Made by a program: the position numbers and the translations under genes
Part shown: one piece after another, positions 8,543 to 16,364 of the stretch
Numbering within the stretch: the first letter of the stretch is position 1
Layout: each line of letters begins with the position of its first letter
Notes under the pieces: model-generated
The model's database searches: none
What the model was told of the DNA's origin: nothing
Seen by the model: the letters and a program-made list of their open reading frames with translations, nothing else
Assembly (NCBI GenBank): GCA_051001455.1
Contig: JBPCNH010000006.1
Coordinates: 1 to 64,000, forward strand
DNA length: 64,000 nt
Reading direction: 5' to 3'
DNA from: JBPCNH01 sp051001455
GTDB lineage: Bacteria; Actinomycetota; CADDZG01; WHSQ01

Positions 8543-8661
8543 CGCAGCAGCACGTTCAGTATCACCGTCCCGATCACCGACAGGATGACCGAGACGACGA
8601 TCATCATCAAGCAGCCGATGCCACCTCCAAGAGGCCGGACCTCGAAATCTCCAAATCTCAT
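8539..8661 (-). CDS. Small single-span membrane protein (40 aa)
   Basis: An ATG at 8661 opens a 40-codon frame: a short polar N-terminus (MRFGDFEVRPLGGG), one strongly hydrophobic helix of about 20 residues with a Cys at its start, and NVLLR at the C-terminus. The Gly-rich turn before the helix and the basic end fit a real single-pass protein. TAGACA lies 6 bp upstream of the ATG, close to the leaderless pattern of this window. The end overlaps the PAC2 stop by 4 bp. Function is unknown. Proteins with the same F-G-x-F-x-x-R-P-L-G-G-G opening occur, as I recall, as hypothetical proteins in other Actinobacteria. Confidence 0.65.
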   Translation of the reverse strand: MRFGDFEVRPLGGGIGCLMMIVVSVILSVIGTVILNVLLR

Positions 8662-8698
8662 GGGGCTTGTCTACCCAGCCGCAAACGTGCTCTGACGG

Positions 8699-8959
8699 CT
8701 ACCTCTGTTCGTCCATCAATTCAGCGAATCGCTCCCAACGCATTTTTATGAGTTTCTTGCCGCTGCGAGGTCGCCATTCGATGCCGCCCTTCGAGACCAG
8801 CAAGTGACCGAGCAACTCGCTCTTTCGTTTCCGAGCCCCGGGCGAGGCGGCCCTGATGCGCCGGGGACTCTGGCGTACCTCGATCTCGATATTGGCGTTG
8901 CCAACCGGCCCCTCGTATCCTGCCGGAAGCTTCCATGTCGTCCCGTCGTGGTGTGGCAT
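8699..8959 (-). CDS. Small basic hypothetical protein (86 aa)
   Basis: The ATG at 8959 follows GGGAGGAG at good spacing, a strong ribosome site. The protein opens MPHHDGTTWKLPAGYEGP, has a basic central stretch (GARKRKSELLGHLL) and ends in a helical, charged KMRWERFAELMDEQR tail. No Cys pairs, signal peptide or membrane segment are visible. I do not recognise the family. It is divergent from the nuclease-like gene at 9095, so the two share a ~135-bp intergenic region and may be co-regulated. Confidence 0.7.
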   Translation of the reverse strand: MPHHDGTTWKLPAGYEGPVGNANIEIEVRQSPRRIRAASPGARKRKSELLGHLLVSKGGIEWRPRSGKKLIKMRWERFAELMDEQR

Positions 8960-9094
8960 CGCACTCCTCCCTTTGCTTGGCTATGCAAGCACACCGGCAG
9001 GAGGATTCAAATACCCCGAGCGCCGGACGTCCGTCTTTTCGACCGGTCTCCCTCTAGGCTGTTCTCATTTCATGGTGGAGGGAGGACCATCGCG

Positions 9095-9679
9095 GTGCAA
9101 AGAGCGAGGCGACCAGACGATTGGGAGCGCGACCTCCGTGTTGCAAAGGATGCCGAGGAGGCGTTCGCAACCGAGTTACGAGCAGACCCGCGGCTGGAAG
9201 AGCTGACCGACCACACCGAGTCGCACGATCAGCTTGACTTCGCCTTCGTTCACGAAGGGCGTCGCGTGTGGGTCGACCTCAAGGAGAAGAGGCAGCCCTA
9301 CTCGTTGGGAGTCCGGCAACTGTGGCTGGATATCCCTGCGTCTTGTCTGTTCATCGTGGATGAGACGGTCTACCGGCGCATCGTGTGGCAGGGCGGGGGC
9401 GGCTATCTCGTGGTCCACGATCATCCCGGAGATCGGTGGGCGATCTTCGGTCCATGGGAGCTGGCGCTCGGCCCACGCGTCCGCTACCAGCGATGGGGTC
9501 AGAAGGGCGCGGGCCGGTTCTTGAAGGGCAAGATCCTTCTGGATATCAGGGCTGCCGCCCATCAGGCGCGGAATTTCTGCGTGGACGATCTTCTCTGGGT
9601 GGTGGATCGGTCCGAGGCGGAGCGGGACGCGGTGGATGCCGTAGCCACCAAGATGCAGGAACTGCCAGAGCTCGGGTAG
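9095..9679 (+). CDS. Predicted PD-(D/E)XK nuclease-like protein next to a DNA methyltransferase
   Basis: Translation most likely starts at GTG 9095, 9 nt after GGAGGGAGG, giving 194 residues. The first half has the order expected of a PD-(D/E)XK nuclease core: Glu22 in an N-terminal helix, Asp48 in QLDFAFV, then Asp61-Leu-Lys63 in VWVDLKEK, with strands between. The rest is beta-rich (VYRRIVW, GGYLVVHD, RWAIFGPW) with a C-terminal helix. This is motif reading, not a family match. It lies 86 bp before a beta-class DNA methyltransferase, so a role in restriction or in DNA end processing is plausible. A longer frame upstream to 8804 exists but overlaps the opposite-strand gene. Confidence 0.65.
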   Translation: MQRARRPDDWERDLRVAKDAEEAFATELRADPRLEELTDHTESHDQLDFAFVHEGRRVWVDLKEKRQPYSLGVRQLWLDIPASCLFIVDETVYRRIVWQGGGGYLVVHDHPGDRWAIFGPWELALGPRVRYQRWGQKGAGRFLKGKILLDIRAAAHQARNFCVDDLLWVVDRSEAERDAVDAVATKMQELPELG

Positions 9680-9752
9680 CGCCCCTCCGGTCGATCCGAC
9701 TGTCCCAGCCGGCGTCTATAAAGGATCTAAGGACAATCGACGGAACCGGCTC

Positions 9753-9758
9753 TAGGAT
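9753..9758 (+). promoter_or_regulatory. Leaderless-type -10 (TAGGAT) for the methyltransferase
   Basis: TAGGAT ends 7 bp before the ATG at 9766 with no ribosome site between. It supports this start and an independent promoter for the methyltransferase. Confidence 0.5.
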
Positions 9759-9765
9759 TGATCGG

Positions 9766-11262
9766 ATGGATGAGGCGATGAGCGACCGGCGGGAAGACGA
9801 GCCGAAGAAGAGAGGCACCCGCACCTCCAACTTCGGCGTATCCCGCCGCGAGAGCCACGATGCCTCGGCCTTCTACTCTAGGTTCTCGCTCCCCGAGCTT
9901 TCGGCCGATCGGACCGTCAACCGGCCGGAGGTGCTTGATCACATCTATCTGCAGGATGCGACCGATATGTCACCGGTCGAGGACAACTCTGTCGCTCTGA
10001 TCGTGACGTCGCCACCATATTTCGCAGGCAAGGAGTACGAAGAGGCGCTCGGCGAAGGACACGTGCCGGCTTCTTATCTGGATTACCTGCAGATGCTCGA
10101 AGACGTGTTCAGGGAATGCCGGCGCGTGCTCGAGCCGGGGGGGCGGATAGCCGTCAACGTTGCCAATCTGGGTCGCAAACCTTATCGGTCGCTTTCGGCC
10201 GACGTGATCGCGATCCTGCAGGACCGGTTGGGCTTGCTGTTGCGCGGCGAGATCATCTGGCAGAAGGGCGCCGGCGCGGCCGGATCTTGTGCATGGGGAT
10301 CGTTCCAGAGTGCGCAGAACCCCGTACTGCGCGACCTCTCGGAGCGCGTGATCGTCGCCTCGAAGGGACGCTTCGATCGCGCTCTGTCGAGACGTGAGCG
10401 CCAGAAGATGGACTTGCCGTCAGAGGTATCTATCTTCAAGGACGAGTTCATGGAGGCGACTCTCGACGTGTGGGATATCCCGACCGAGAGCGCGCAGCGC
10501 GTCGGCCATCCTGCTCCCTTCCCCGTTGAACTACCCAAGCGTTTGATCGAGCTGTATACCTATCGTGACGATGTTGTACTCGACCCTTTCATGGGCTCGG
10601 GCTCGACCGCGGTCGCCGCGGTAAGGACGGATCGCCACTATCTTGGCTTCGAGATAGACAGCTCTTACCTTCAGATCTCGAACAAGCGCGTCGAGGAAGA
10701 GCGGGCCGACCTTCAACGGGAAGAGAAAGCCGGTTTGCGCTATCGGGTGCGCCTCCCCGCCATCCCAGAGGGGGAATCGGAGGAAGCATCCTTCCAGTCG
10801 CGCGCGGTCAGGGAGGGGCGCCGCGCCAAGGAGATCGCTCTTGATGTCTTGAGACATTGCGGTTTCAAAGACGTAGTTCCGGACCACCGCTTCATGAACG
10901 GAGTCGAGCTCAACTTCGCCGCTAAAGACCGTAGGGGCCGTACCTGGTACTTCGATGTCTCGGGCGCGTTCACCAGCTCGAGGGCCGGGCTCCGACGTAC
11001 CGACACCCTTTGGAAGGCGCTCGGCAAGGCCGCTGTGTTGAAGGAAGCAGACACGGGAATGACCTACCGGCTGATCTTCCTCTCTACCGACCTCCCTCCA
11101 AAGGGGAGCATCGGCGACTCTGCCCTTCGCACCGCCCGGAGCAAGATCTTTCACGACGCGATCGAGATGCTGTCGGAGCAAGGTCAGGCTCGACTGTGCC
11201 GATACGCGGCGGGTGAGGGTTACAACGAGCCACTCGGAGAGCTTCTCTCTCCGAAGGAATGA
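9766..11262 (+). CDS. Beta-class site-specific DNA methyltransferase with extra C-terminal domain
   Basis: 498 residues from ATG 9766. The catalytic TSPPY motif (81-85) precedes the SAM-binding DPFMGSGST motif (273-281), the motif order of beta-class amino-methyltransferases. TSPPY favours N4-cytosine methylation, though N6-adenine cannot be excluded. Residues ~330-498 are not part of the usual catalytic fold. They contain GVELNFAAKDRRGRTWYFDVSG (Glu381, Asp398) followed by TDTLWKALGKAAVL, which resembles a nuclease-type core lacking the usual Lys. Together with the PD-(D/E)XK-like gene upstream and the small gene 3 bp downstream, it forms a possible restriction-modification or related DNA-modification unit. 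The longer frame starting at 9385 is not supported. Confidence 0.88.
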   Translation: MDEAMSDRREDEPKKRGTRTSNFGVSRRESHDASAFYSRFSLPELSADRTVNRPEVLDHIYLQDATDMSPVEDNSVALIVTSPPYFAGKEYEEALGEGHVPASYLDYLQMLEDVFRECRRVLEPGGRIAVNVANLGRKPYRSLSADVIAILQDRLGLLLRGEIIWQKGAGAAGSCAWGSFQSAQNPVLRDLSERVIVASKGRFDRALSRRERQKMDLPSEVSIFKDEFMEATLDVWDIPTESAQRVGHPAPFPVELPKRLIELYTYRDDVVLDPFMGSGSTAVAAVRTDRHYLGFEIDSSYLQISNKRVEEERADLQREEKAGLRYRVRLPAIPEGESEEASFQSRAVREGRRAKEIALDVLRHCGFKDVVPDHRFMNGVELNFAAKDRRGRTWYFDVSGAFTSSRAGLRRTDTLWKALGKAAVLKEADTGMTYRLIFLSTDLPPKGSIGDSALRTARSKIFHDAIEMLSEQGQARLCRYAAGEGYNEPLGELLSPKE

Positions 11263-11265
11263 CGA

Positions 11266-11634
11266 ATGTCTAAGCCGCTCCTCCCCGGTGAGACTGCGCG
11301 GGTGGGAGCCTTAGCGATTGTTCGAGCCTCCGAGCCCACCGTGTTCCTCGCCGAGGATGCCGAGACGATCTCTCGGGTTCTCGCGCTCCATCTCGTTGCC
11401 CAGGTTCCTGCAGAGGAGGTTTCTTCTCCCTCGCGTCTGAAAGAGATGCGGGAGGCTCTGATGGAGGAGCGATGGGCAGATGCAGTGCTCGCATGGATCG
11501 CGGAGACCGCCACGGCGGTGGACGTGTACGAAGGGGCTCCGAAGGTCTGGACCGGCGCTGAGCTCGACGCCACGGTAGCGAGCATGGAGATCCGCCTGGC
11601 CCCGTTGTTCTCCGACTCCGGATCTGCCCCCTGA
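11266..11634 (+). CDS. Small hypothetical protein coupled to the methyltransferase
   Basis: The ATG lies 3 bp after the methyltransferase stop, with AAGGAA overlapping that gene's end, so the two are co-translated. The 122-residue product is acidic and probably alpha/beta: an early VGALAIVRASEPTVFLAEDA stretch, then helices with many Ala, Glu and Trp (ERWADAVLAWIAETATAVD). No cysteine cluster, membrane segment or known motif is seen. A control or specificity role for the modification cluster is only an inference from position. Confidence 0.7.
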   Translation: MSKPLLPGETARVGALAIVRASEPTVFLAEDAETISRVLALHLVAQVPAEEVSSPSRLKEMREALMEERWADAVLAWIAETATAVDVYEGAPKVWTGAELDATVASMEIRLAPLFSDSGSAP

Positions 11635-11741
11635 CCGGGCGGACCCTCCGCTTAGCCTCTCGGCCGAGTCCTGCGGCGGGGAGGGGAAACCTCCGAAGGG
11701 GGCGAATCTCTTCTGTGACCGATCGATCTCAGGAGGCTCCC

Positions 11742-13295
11742 TTGTACCGCTGGTTCGCAGCTCTCATGTCTGTCGCCGTCCTCGCCCCGGTGTCCGTAGA
11801 GGCGAGAGACCCCGGTCCACCACGTGAGCGCTCCACGACGCAGGGGGCGGGAGATGCGGTCGTGGTGGCGGTACTCGATTTCGGTCTGAATCCATACCAT
11901 TGGGACTTCCTTTCCTCGAAGATGCCCCAGCACAGTGACTCGGATCCCGCGAACGATCTTCCGCTGGATCGCCCCGCCAACGAGTGGCTGCCGGGATTCC
12001 CGGCACCATCCAAGGAATTCGCTTCCTTCGACAAGCTAGATCTCACTCTAGAGGCCGAGAATGCTCAGATGCCTTTCGAGGGACTGAAGCAGAAAGACCA
12101 GGCTAAGTGGACGGGCGTTAAGAAGAGCTTGACCGACGAGATGCATGCCTATTGGATGCCCGGCACCAAGGTCATCGGCGCGATGACCTTCTCGTCGTCG
12201 GAGAAGATCATCGGGACCGCGAGCTCCCACGGGGTTGGGACGACGTCGTCTGCGGTGGGGAACATCCACGGGACCTGCCCTGAGTGCCTCCTGTTCTTCA
12301 TCGAGCTTGGTTCGGTCGCTGAGAGCGAGGCGGCGATCGAGTGGGCGATGTCGCAGCCGTGGATAGATGCGATCTCGAACTCCTACGGTTTCAGTGCTGC
12401 ATACAGGGACCGTATCTACAGCGGGTCGGACGTCGATGCACAGCGCGAGGCTAGCGAGCGCGGCCAGACGGTCTTCTTCTCCGCGGGCAACGGCAACGAC
12501 GGAGCGTTCGTGGTCCCCAACACGACCTCCTTCTCATCCCAGGAGGGTCCGGACTGGATAGTGACCGTCGGTGCGGTCTCACCTGGTCCAGACAATCACT
12601 ACGGGCCCCCGGGCCCTGGTTCCGCGGCGCATGCTTCCTATTCCGGCCACGGCAAGCCGTCGGACGTCGCCGGAGTCGGTTCGAAGTATCCGACGGCTTA
12701 CAACGCAGCGATGGTTGGAGAAACGGGAAGCAGCGGCTTCGGAGGCACATCCAACGCCACCCCGCAGATAGTGGGTACCTATTCTCGCCTGCTGCACGAG
12801 GTGCGACGTGCTCTCCCGGGACCCAGCCGCATTCAGAGGAACGGAGTGATCGCCAAGGGCCGCTTCAGATGTGCAGGGAAGAACCCGAAGTGCGAGTTGC
12901 GTGACGGGGTATTGACCGCTGAAGAGCTCCGGCTGCGCCTCTTCCACAGCGCGGTCCACACCGAAGCTGGCTACACCGTCGGCGGCTTCGGGACGCTTCC
13001 TTCCGAGAGGGAGCACGAATTCCTCAACGAAGGCCACGGGAGCTACTTCGGACTGGAGACCGGGAAGCGGTCGGAGTACATGAAGGAGTTTCGGCGTATC
13101 GCAGGCCCTCTCTTCGGCCGGGCCAAGTCGCCTGAGCGGCCCGAAGGGGAGCATGAATGGATGGTCGTCGACTCGTACTGTCGCCAGAAGATGTGGGGTA
13201 AGTGGAGTGACGGTTACTACAAGCCCGACACCACCGAGCTTCCGCCCCCGGATCCCGACTGGCCCCTTCGCACCGCCTATATGGAAGGCTGCTAG
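11742..13295 (+). CDS. Secreted subtilisin-like (S8) serine protease
   Basis: AGGAGG at 11731-11736 sets a TTG start at 11742, giving MYRWFAALMSVAVLAPVSVEA as a signal peptide. The catalytic set is complete: Asp46 (AVLDFGLNP), His163 (SHGVGTTSS), oxyanion Asn250 (FSAGNGN) and Ser337 (GGTSNATP). The usual Met after the catalytic Ser is Asn here, and ~115 residues sit between Asp and His, longer than in typical subtilisins. The C-terminal ~170 residues after the protease core contain several Cys and a Trp/Tyr-rich end, possibly a wall- or substrate-binding extension. Total length is 517. A GC-rich leader with a GGAGG-GGAAA-CCTCC hairpin precedes it. Confidence 0.87.
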   Translation: MYRWFAALMSVAVLAPVSVEARDPGPPRERSTTQGAGDAVVVAVLDFGLNPYHWDFLSSKMPQHSDSDPANDLPLDRPANEWLPGFPAPSKEFASFDKLDLTLEAENAQMPFEGLKQKDQAKWTGVKKSLTDEMHAYWMPGTKVIGAMTFSSSEKIIGTASSHGVGTTSSAVGNIHGTCPECLLFFIELGSVAESEAAIEWAMSQPWIDAISNSYGFSAAYRDRIYSGSDVDAQREASERGQTVFFSAGNGNDGAFVVPNTTSFSSQEGPDWIVTVGAVSPGPDNHYGPPGPGSAAHASYSGHGKPSDVAGVGSKYPTAYNAAMVGETGSSGFGGTSNATPQIVGTYSRLLHEVRRALPGPSRIQRNGVIAKGRFRCAGKNPKCELRDGVLTAEELRLRLFHSAVHTEAGYTVGGFGTLPSEREHEFLNEGHGSYFGLETGKRSEYMKEFRRIAGPLFGRAKSPERPEGEHEWMVVDSYCRQKMWGKWSDGYYKPDTTELPPPDPDWPLRTAYMEGC

Positions 13296-13310
13296 TCCGC
13301 TTCTGGTTCG

Positions 13311-15788
13311 TTAGCCCGGCATCGACTGCCAACTCTGTACCTCTCCGCGAGGGGAGAAGCGCACCGTGAGGGAGCGGTCTGTCTTCATGCAGTAACCGAA
13401 TCCGTTCCCGATCCTCGTGGCGGGTTGACCGAGCGTCCGGATGACGCGTTCGGGAGACATGCCTCGCTGCAACTTCGCAACGACTGATTCGGCTAGGTCG
13501 GGAACGTCGGTTCGGCATGAGTCGGGCGCGATCCCTATCGCACGCTCCCACATCTGTAGGTATGCCTCGGGGCTCCGCGCCATGTCCTCGACGATCTTGT
13601 CGCCGGCCTGCTTGCGAAGATCCTCTATCCAGTCGGGATAGAGGCCGTAGTGAGCTACGCCGTCGACGTTGATGTCGTACGGCTGCGGGCGGGTTCCGCT
13701 CTGCTGCGGGTGGATCGTTGTGCCGCCGAATCCCTCGAAGGGGTAGGCAACTGGGTTCTTGGCATCTGCTCCACGTGGCCCGCCCTGGGTCCCGAAGCCG
13801 TTCGTGTCGGCTCCGTAGCCGAACCCGAAGTAGTAACGAGGGTCTGCCCATTTCCTGTGCTTGCGCCACTCGTCTACGAACTCGGCGGAGCCACCGGCAT
13901 AGGGCGCCACGACGCCGCCCAACTCGTAGATCTGGGGATAGATCGAGTCATTGGACCAACCGTGGCTGGAGACGATCCCCGAGTAATCGAGCTTCCTTAC
14001 GAGGTCTAGAGCCTGAGCTTGAGCCTTGGCGCTCATGTGATCGGGATCGAAGATGATGCCTTTGTCTGCCATCGCCCTGATCATCGTCTCGCCCAGTTCC
14101 GTCAGCCCTATCGTGTTGCAGTGCGGGCCCTCCGGATACACCGGCGCCGCTCCGCTCTTGCCGGATTCGGACAAGATCGCGCCGACGAGGGAATCCCGGC
14201 CGCTCAGATCATCAGGAGCGCCCGACTGGTCGTGGATGTTGTGCTGGTGTTTGTCGTGGGCGTGTTCCGTTTCCTCCTCGCAAGTGTCCATCTTCCAGTA
14301 GTGACCGGTCTCCAGGAGGTTCCCCTGGTTCACTACAAGACCGAGGTCCCCGGCGTCCCCTGCAACACCAGAGAGAGCGTTGTCGAACTTGTTGACGAGC
14401 TCCATCTGGCGCACGCCTAGGTCCTCGTAAACCTCGTCGAGCCGCTGCATCACTTCGTTCTCATCGCACTGGGGGACCTCGAGCTTCTCGCCACAATCGA
14501 GAGGTACCGATACCTCGATGCCAAGGACGACCGCAAGTTTTCCCTCGTTGATGACACGTCGAGCTTCGAACGGATCCTTAACGATCCTGAACCAGCCTTC
14601 GCCCGGACCGCCGTTCTGAGCGTCGATGTAGTCCTGGAGCTCGTGGATCCTTCTGTGTTGCAGGCGAACTCCATCCATCTCGTTACAGCTGTTGCGTTTG
14701 TACGGGTAGATGTTGCATAGCTGGCCGTTATCCACGAGCAGGTTCGTGAACATCCTCAAGCCGCCGCGCCATGCGCGCTCCAGCCACTTGTAATACACCT
14801 GTTCGTGCGTCAGAGAGTTGTACTTCGGCCACCCCTCGAAGGTGGGCCATCCGTCGGTGTTGTGCTCGGTGCCCGGCGTGTCTTTCTTCAGTATCTGTTC
14901 GAGGAGCGCGCCTCGCCCGAAACCAGGTTCGTGATCGGGACAGTCGATCAGCGCCCGGGTGACGCCGTACGCGTGCCACGGACGACCACACCGAGCACGT
15001 CCTCCGAGGAACTCGAAGGCCATCATGTGCAGGTGCGCGTCGAAGAAGCCCCGCACCTCTTGGTATTCGGTAACTCCGCCGAGGAGGGGCCCGTCGACGT
15101 TTACTTCGATCTCCGGGAACCGGGCGCAACCTCGCTTCAACTCCAGATGGAACGGCGCAGGGTCGCCGTTCGCCAACTCGAGACTCCCGTCGTTGATAGT
15201 CAGGACCTGGTCCGTTGCCGGAAGCGAGAAGGAGAAAGCGGCGCCTCGCGCCTTCTTCACTTTCCAGTCGGCTAGTTCGGTGGGTTCCTCGGCAGCAACC
15301 AGCGAGGCGCCGCGGCCCGTGGCTTCGCCTAAGGGCCCGCGCGCGACTTCGTCGGCCAGATCGTCGGTCTGCTCCCGAGCGATTCCGCCGACTATCGCCC
15401 CCGGCTGTGACTTCGTGACGCCGTAGGCGACCTCGCCGGCGGTTCCTTCGCTCGCCGCGACGTGTTCCTCGGCGGTATCGAAAAGGAGATAGGTGCCCAG
15501 ACCGGTTGCTTGGAAGCGGAAGGGCTCGGCAGAGGTCTTGTTTCCGCTGAGCGAGTATCCGTCTTCGGTCCTGGTGACATATCCCTGGGACGGCACCCCG
15601 AGCGAATAGCAGCCGCCTGCCATCGCGTAACGATCCTCAGGAGTGGCTGCGCGTCCCCGGCCGGGCCAGTGTTTCTCTTGCCCCTTCCACACGGGTGTGG
15701 GGGCAGCGGTTCCGAGGCCGGTCGTCATCATGAGGAGGGCGAGGGCGCCGCCGACGATCAGGGAGGACGTACCGGTACGTCGGCGCAT
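13311..15788 (-). CDS. Secreted M19-like metallo-hydrolase (membrane dipeptidase/amidohydrolase superfamily)
   Basis: 825 residues with an N-terminal signal peptide (residues 8-29). Residues ~30-245 are a beta-rich module. The metallo-hydrolase part starts with FFDAHLH (252-254 HLH metal pair) and contains FDPDHMSA, SGIVSSHGWSND, GGVVAPYAGG and FGFGYGADTNG, matching the order of M19-type dipeptidase elements (HxH, His strands, late DxN). It is much longer than the ~400-residue dipeptidases. The last ~70 residues (GMSPERVIRTLGQPATRIGNGFGYC) look like a SmpA/OmlA-type module. The substrate is unknown. It converges with the protease gene, 15 bp between stops. Confidence 0.75.
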   Translation of the reverse strand: MRRRTGTSSLIVGGALALLMMTTGLGTAAPTPVWKGQEKHWPGRGRAATPEDRYAMAGGCYSLGVPSQGYVTRTEDGYSLSGNKTSAEPFRFQATGLGTYLLFDTAEEHVAASEGTAGEVAYGVTKSQPGAIVGGIAREQTDDLADEVARGPLGEATGRGASLVAAEEPTELADWKVKKARGAAFSFSLPATDQVLTINDGSLELANGDPAPFHLELKRGCARFPEIEVNVDGPLLGGVTEYQEVRGFFDAHLHMMAFEFLGGRARCGRPWHAYGVTRALIDCPDHEPGFGRGALLEQILKKDTPGTEHNTDGWPTFEGWPKYNSLTHEQVYYKWLERAWRGGLRMFTNLLVDNGQLCNIYPYKRNSCNEMDGVRLQHRRIHELQDYIDAQNGGPGEGWFRIVKDPFEARRVINEGKLAVVLGIEVSVPLDCGEKLEVPQCDENEVMQRLDEVYEDLGVRQMELVNKFDNALSGVAGDAGDLGLVVNQGNLLETGHYWKMDTCEEETEHAHDKHQHNIHDQSGAPDDLSGRDSLVGAILSESGKSGAAPVYPEGPHCNTIGLTELGETMIRAMADKGIIFDPDHMSAKAQAQALDLVRKLDYSGIVSSHGWSNDSIYPQIYELGGVVAPYAGGSAEFVDEWRKHRKWADPRYYFGFGYGADTNGFGTQGGPRGADAKNPVAYPFEGFGGTTIHPQQSGTRPQPYDINVDGVAHYGLYPDWIEDLRKQAGDKIVEDMARSPEAYLQMWERAIGIAPDSCRTDVPDLAESVVAKLQRGMSPERVIRTLGQPATRIGNGFGYCMKTDRSLTVRFSPRGEVQSWQSMPG

Positions 15789-15881
15789 CAGGTTGCTCCA
15801 CGGGTATCGGTAGGAAGTGAGGTGATCATCCTGGATTCGCTCTCGGCGACGGGATTCCTCCCGCTCGACCGACTGTGGTCC

Positions 15882-16319
15882 TCACGCCTTGGGTTCCGCG
15901 GCGGGCCGAGTTGCGAAAGCGAGATACCAGTCGTCTTGGCTGAGGTCGTTGAGCGACAACCTCCACACGAAGCGCCGTCCCGGAGGGAACGGGATGGGGC
16001 CGTAGTTGATGGCGAGGGGGACGTCGAGAGGGGTCCCGGGTCGGAGCCCGGGCGGGCGGCCGACCTCGAACTCGCCTGCGATGGTGATCCCGTCCTGGGT
16101 GCCGCCCTCAGATTCCAAGCGGACGGCCCGCCCGTCCTCGTCTTCGAGCTCGAGCCGCCAGGTGTGTCGTTGGTTCGCGAGATCCCACGGCACCTCGATC
16201 ATCATGGCGATCGCTCCGGGCGTGGGCTTGGGCCCGGTCACCGACCAACCTCCACCGAGGATGAAGAGTTTCCCGTCTGCCGCTTGGACGGCATCCGCAA
16301 GCATCATGGTGATCTTCAT
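15882..16319 (-). CDS. Conserved hypothetical protein (DUF6941-like)
   Basis: 145 residues starting MKITMMLADAVQAADGKLFILGGGW, then an all-beta arrangement with IEVPWDLAN, WRLELEDEDGRAV and a WRLSLNDL strand near the end. This opening (LADAAQ..GKLYILGGGW) and length match a family of actinobacterial proteins that I recall being listed as DUF6941. No catalytic residues are evident. It is cytoplasmic, with no signal peptide. It lies between two secreted-protein genes on the same strand but with ~90 bp on its downstream side, so an operon is uncertain. Confidence 0.68.
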   Translation of the reverse strand: MKITMMLADAVQAADGKLFILGGGWSVTGPKPTPGAIAMMIEVPWDLANQRHTWRLELEDEDGRAVRLESEGGTQDGITIAGEFEVGRPPGLRPGTPLDVPLAINYGPIPFPPGRRFVWRLSLNDLSQDDWYLAFATRPAAEPKA

Positions 16320-16364
16320 AGCTTCAGACTAAGGTCCCTAGTGGAGCCCGCGGAAGGCCCACAC

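Noticed and set aside
8804..9094. N-terminal extension of the nuclease-like protein
   Set aside because: It overlaps the opposite-strand 86-aa gene, which has a strong ribosome site. GTG 9095 has its own GGAGGGAGG.
9385..9765. N-terminal extension of the methyltransferase
   Set aside because: It overlaps the nuclease-like gene in another frame. ATG 9766 has a leaderless-type -10 at the right distance.
11640..11741. A c-di-AMP (ydaO-type) riboswitch before the protease
   Set aside because: Some short strings look similar, but the conserved 3' half of that riboswitch is absent before the start codon.
13024..13869. A 281-codon minus-strand frame across the protease/M19 junction
   Set aside because: It overlaps the C-termini of two well-supported genes, and its composition is Arg/Ser/Pro-rich without motifs.
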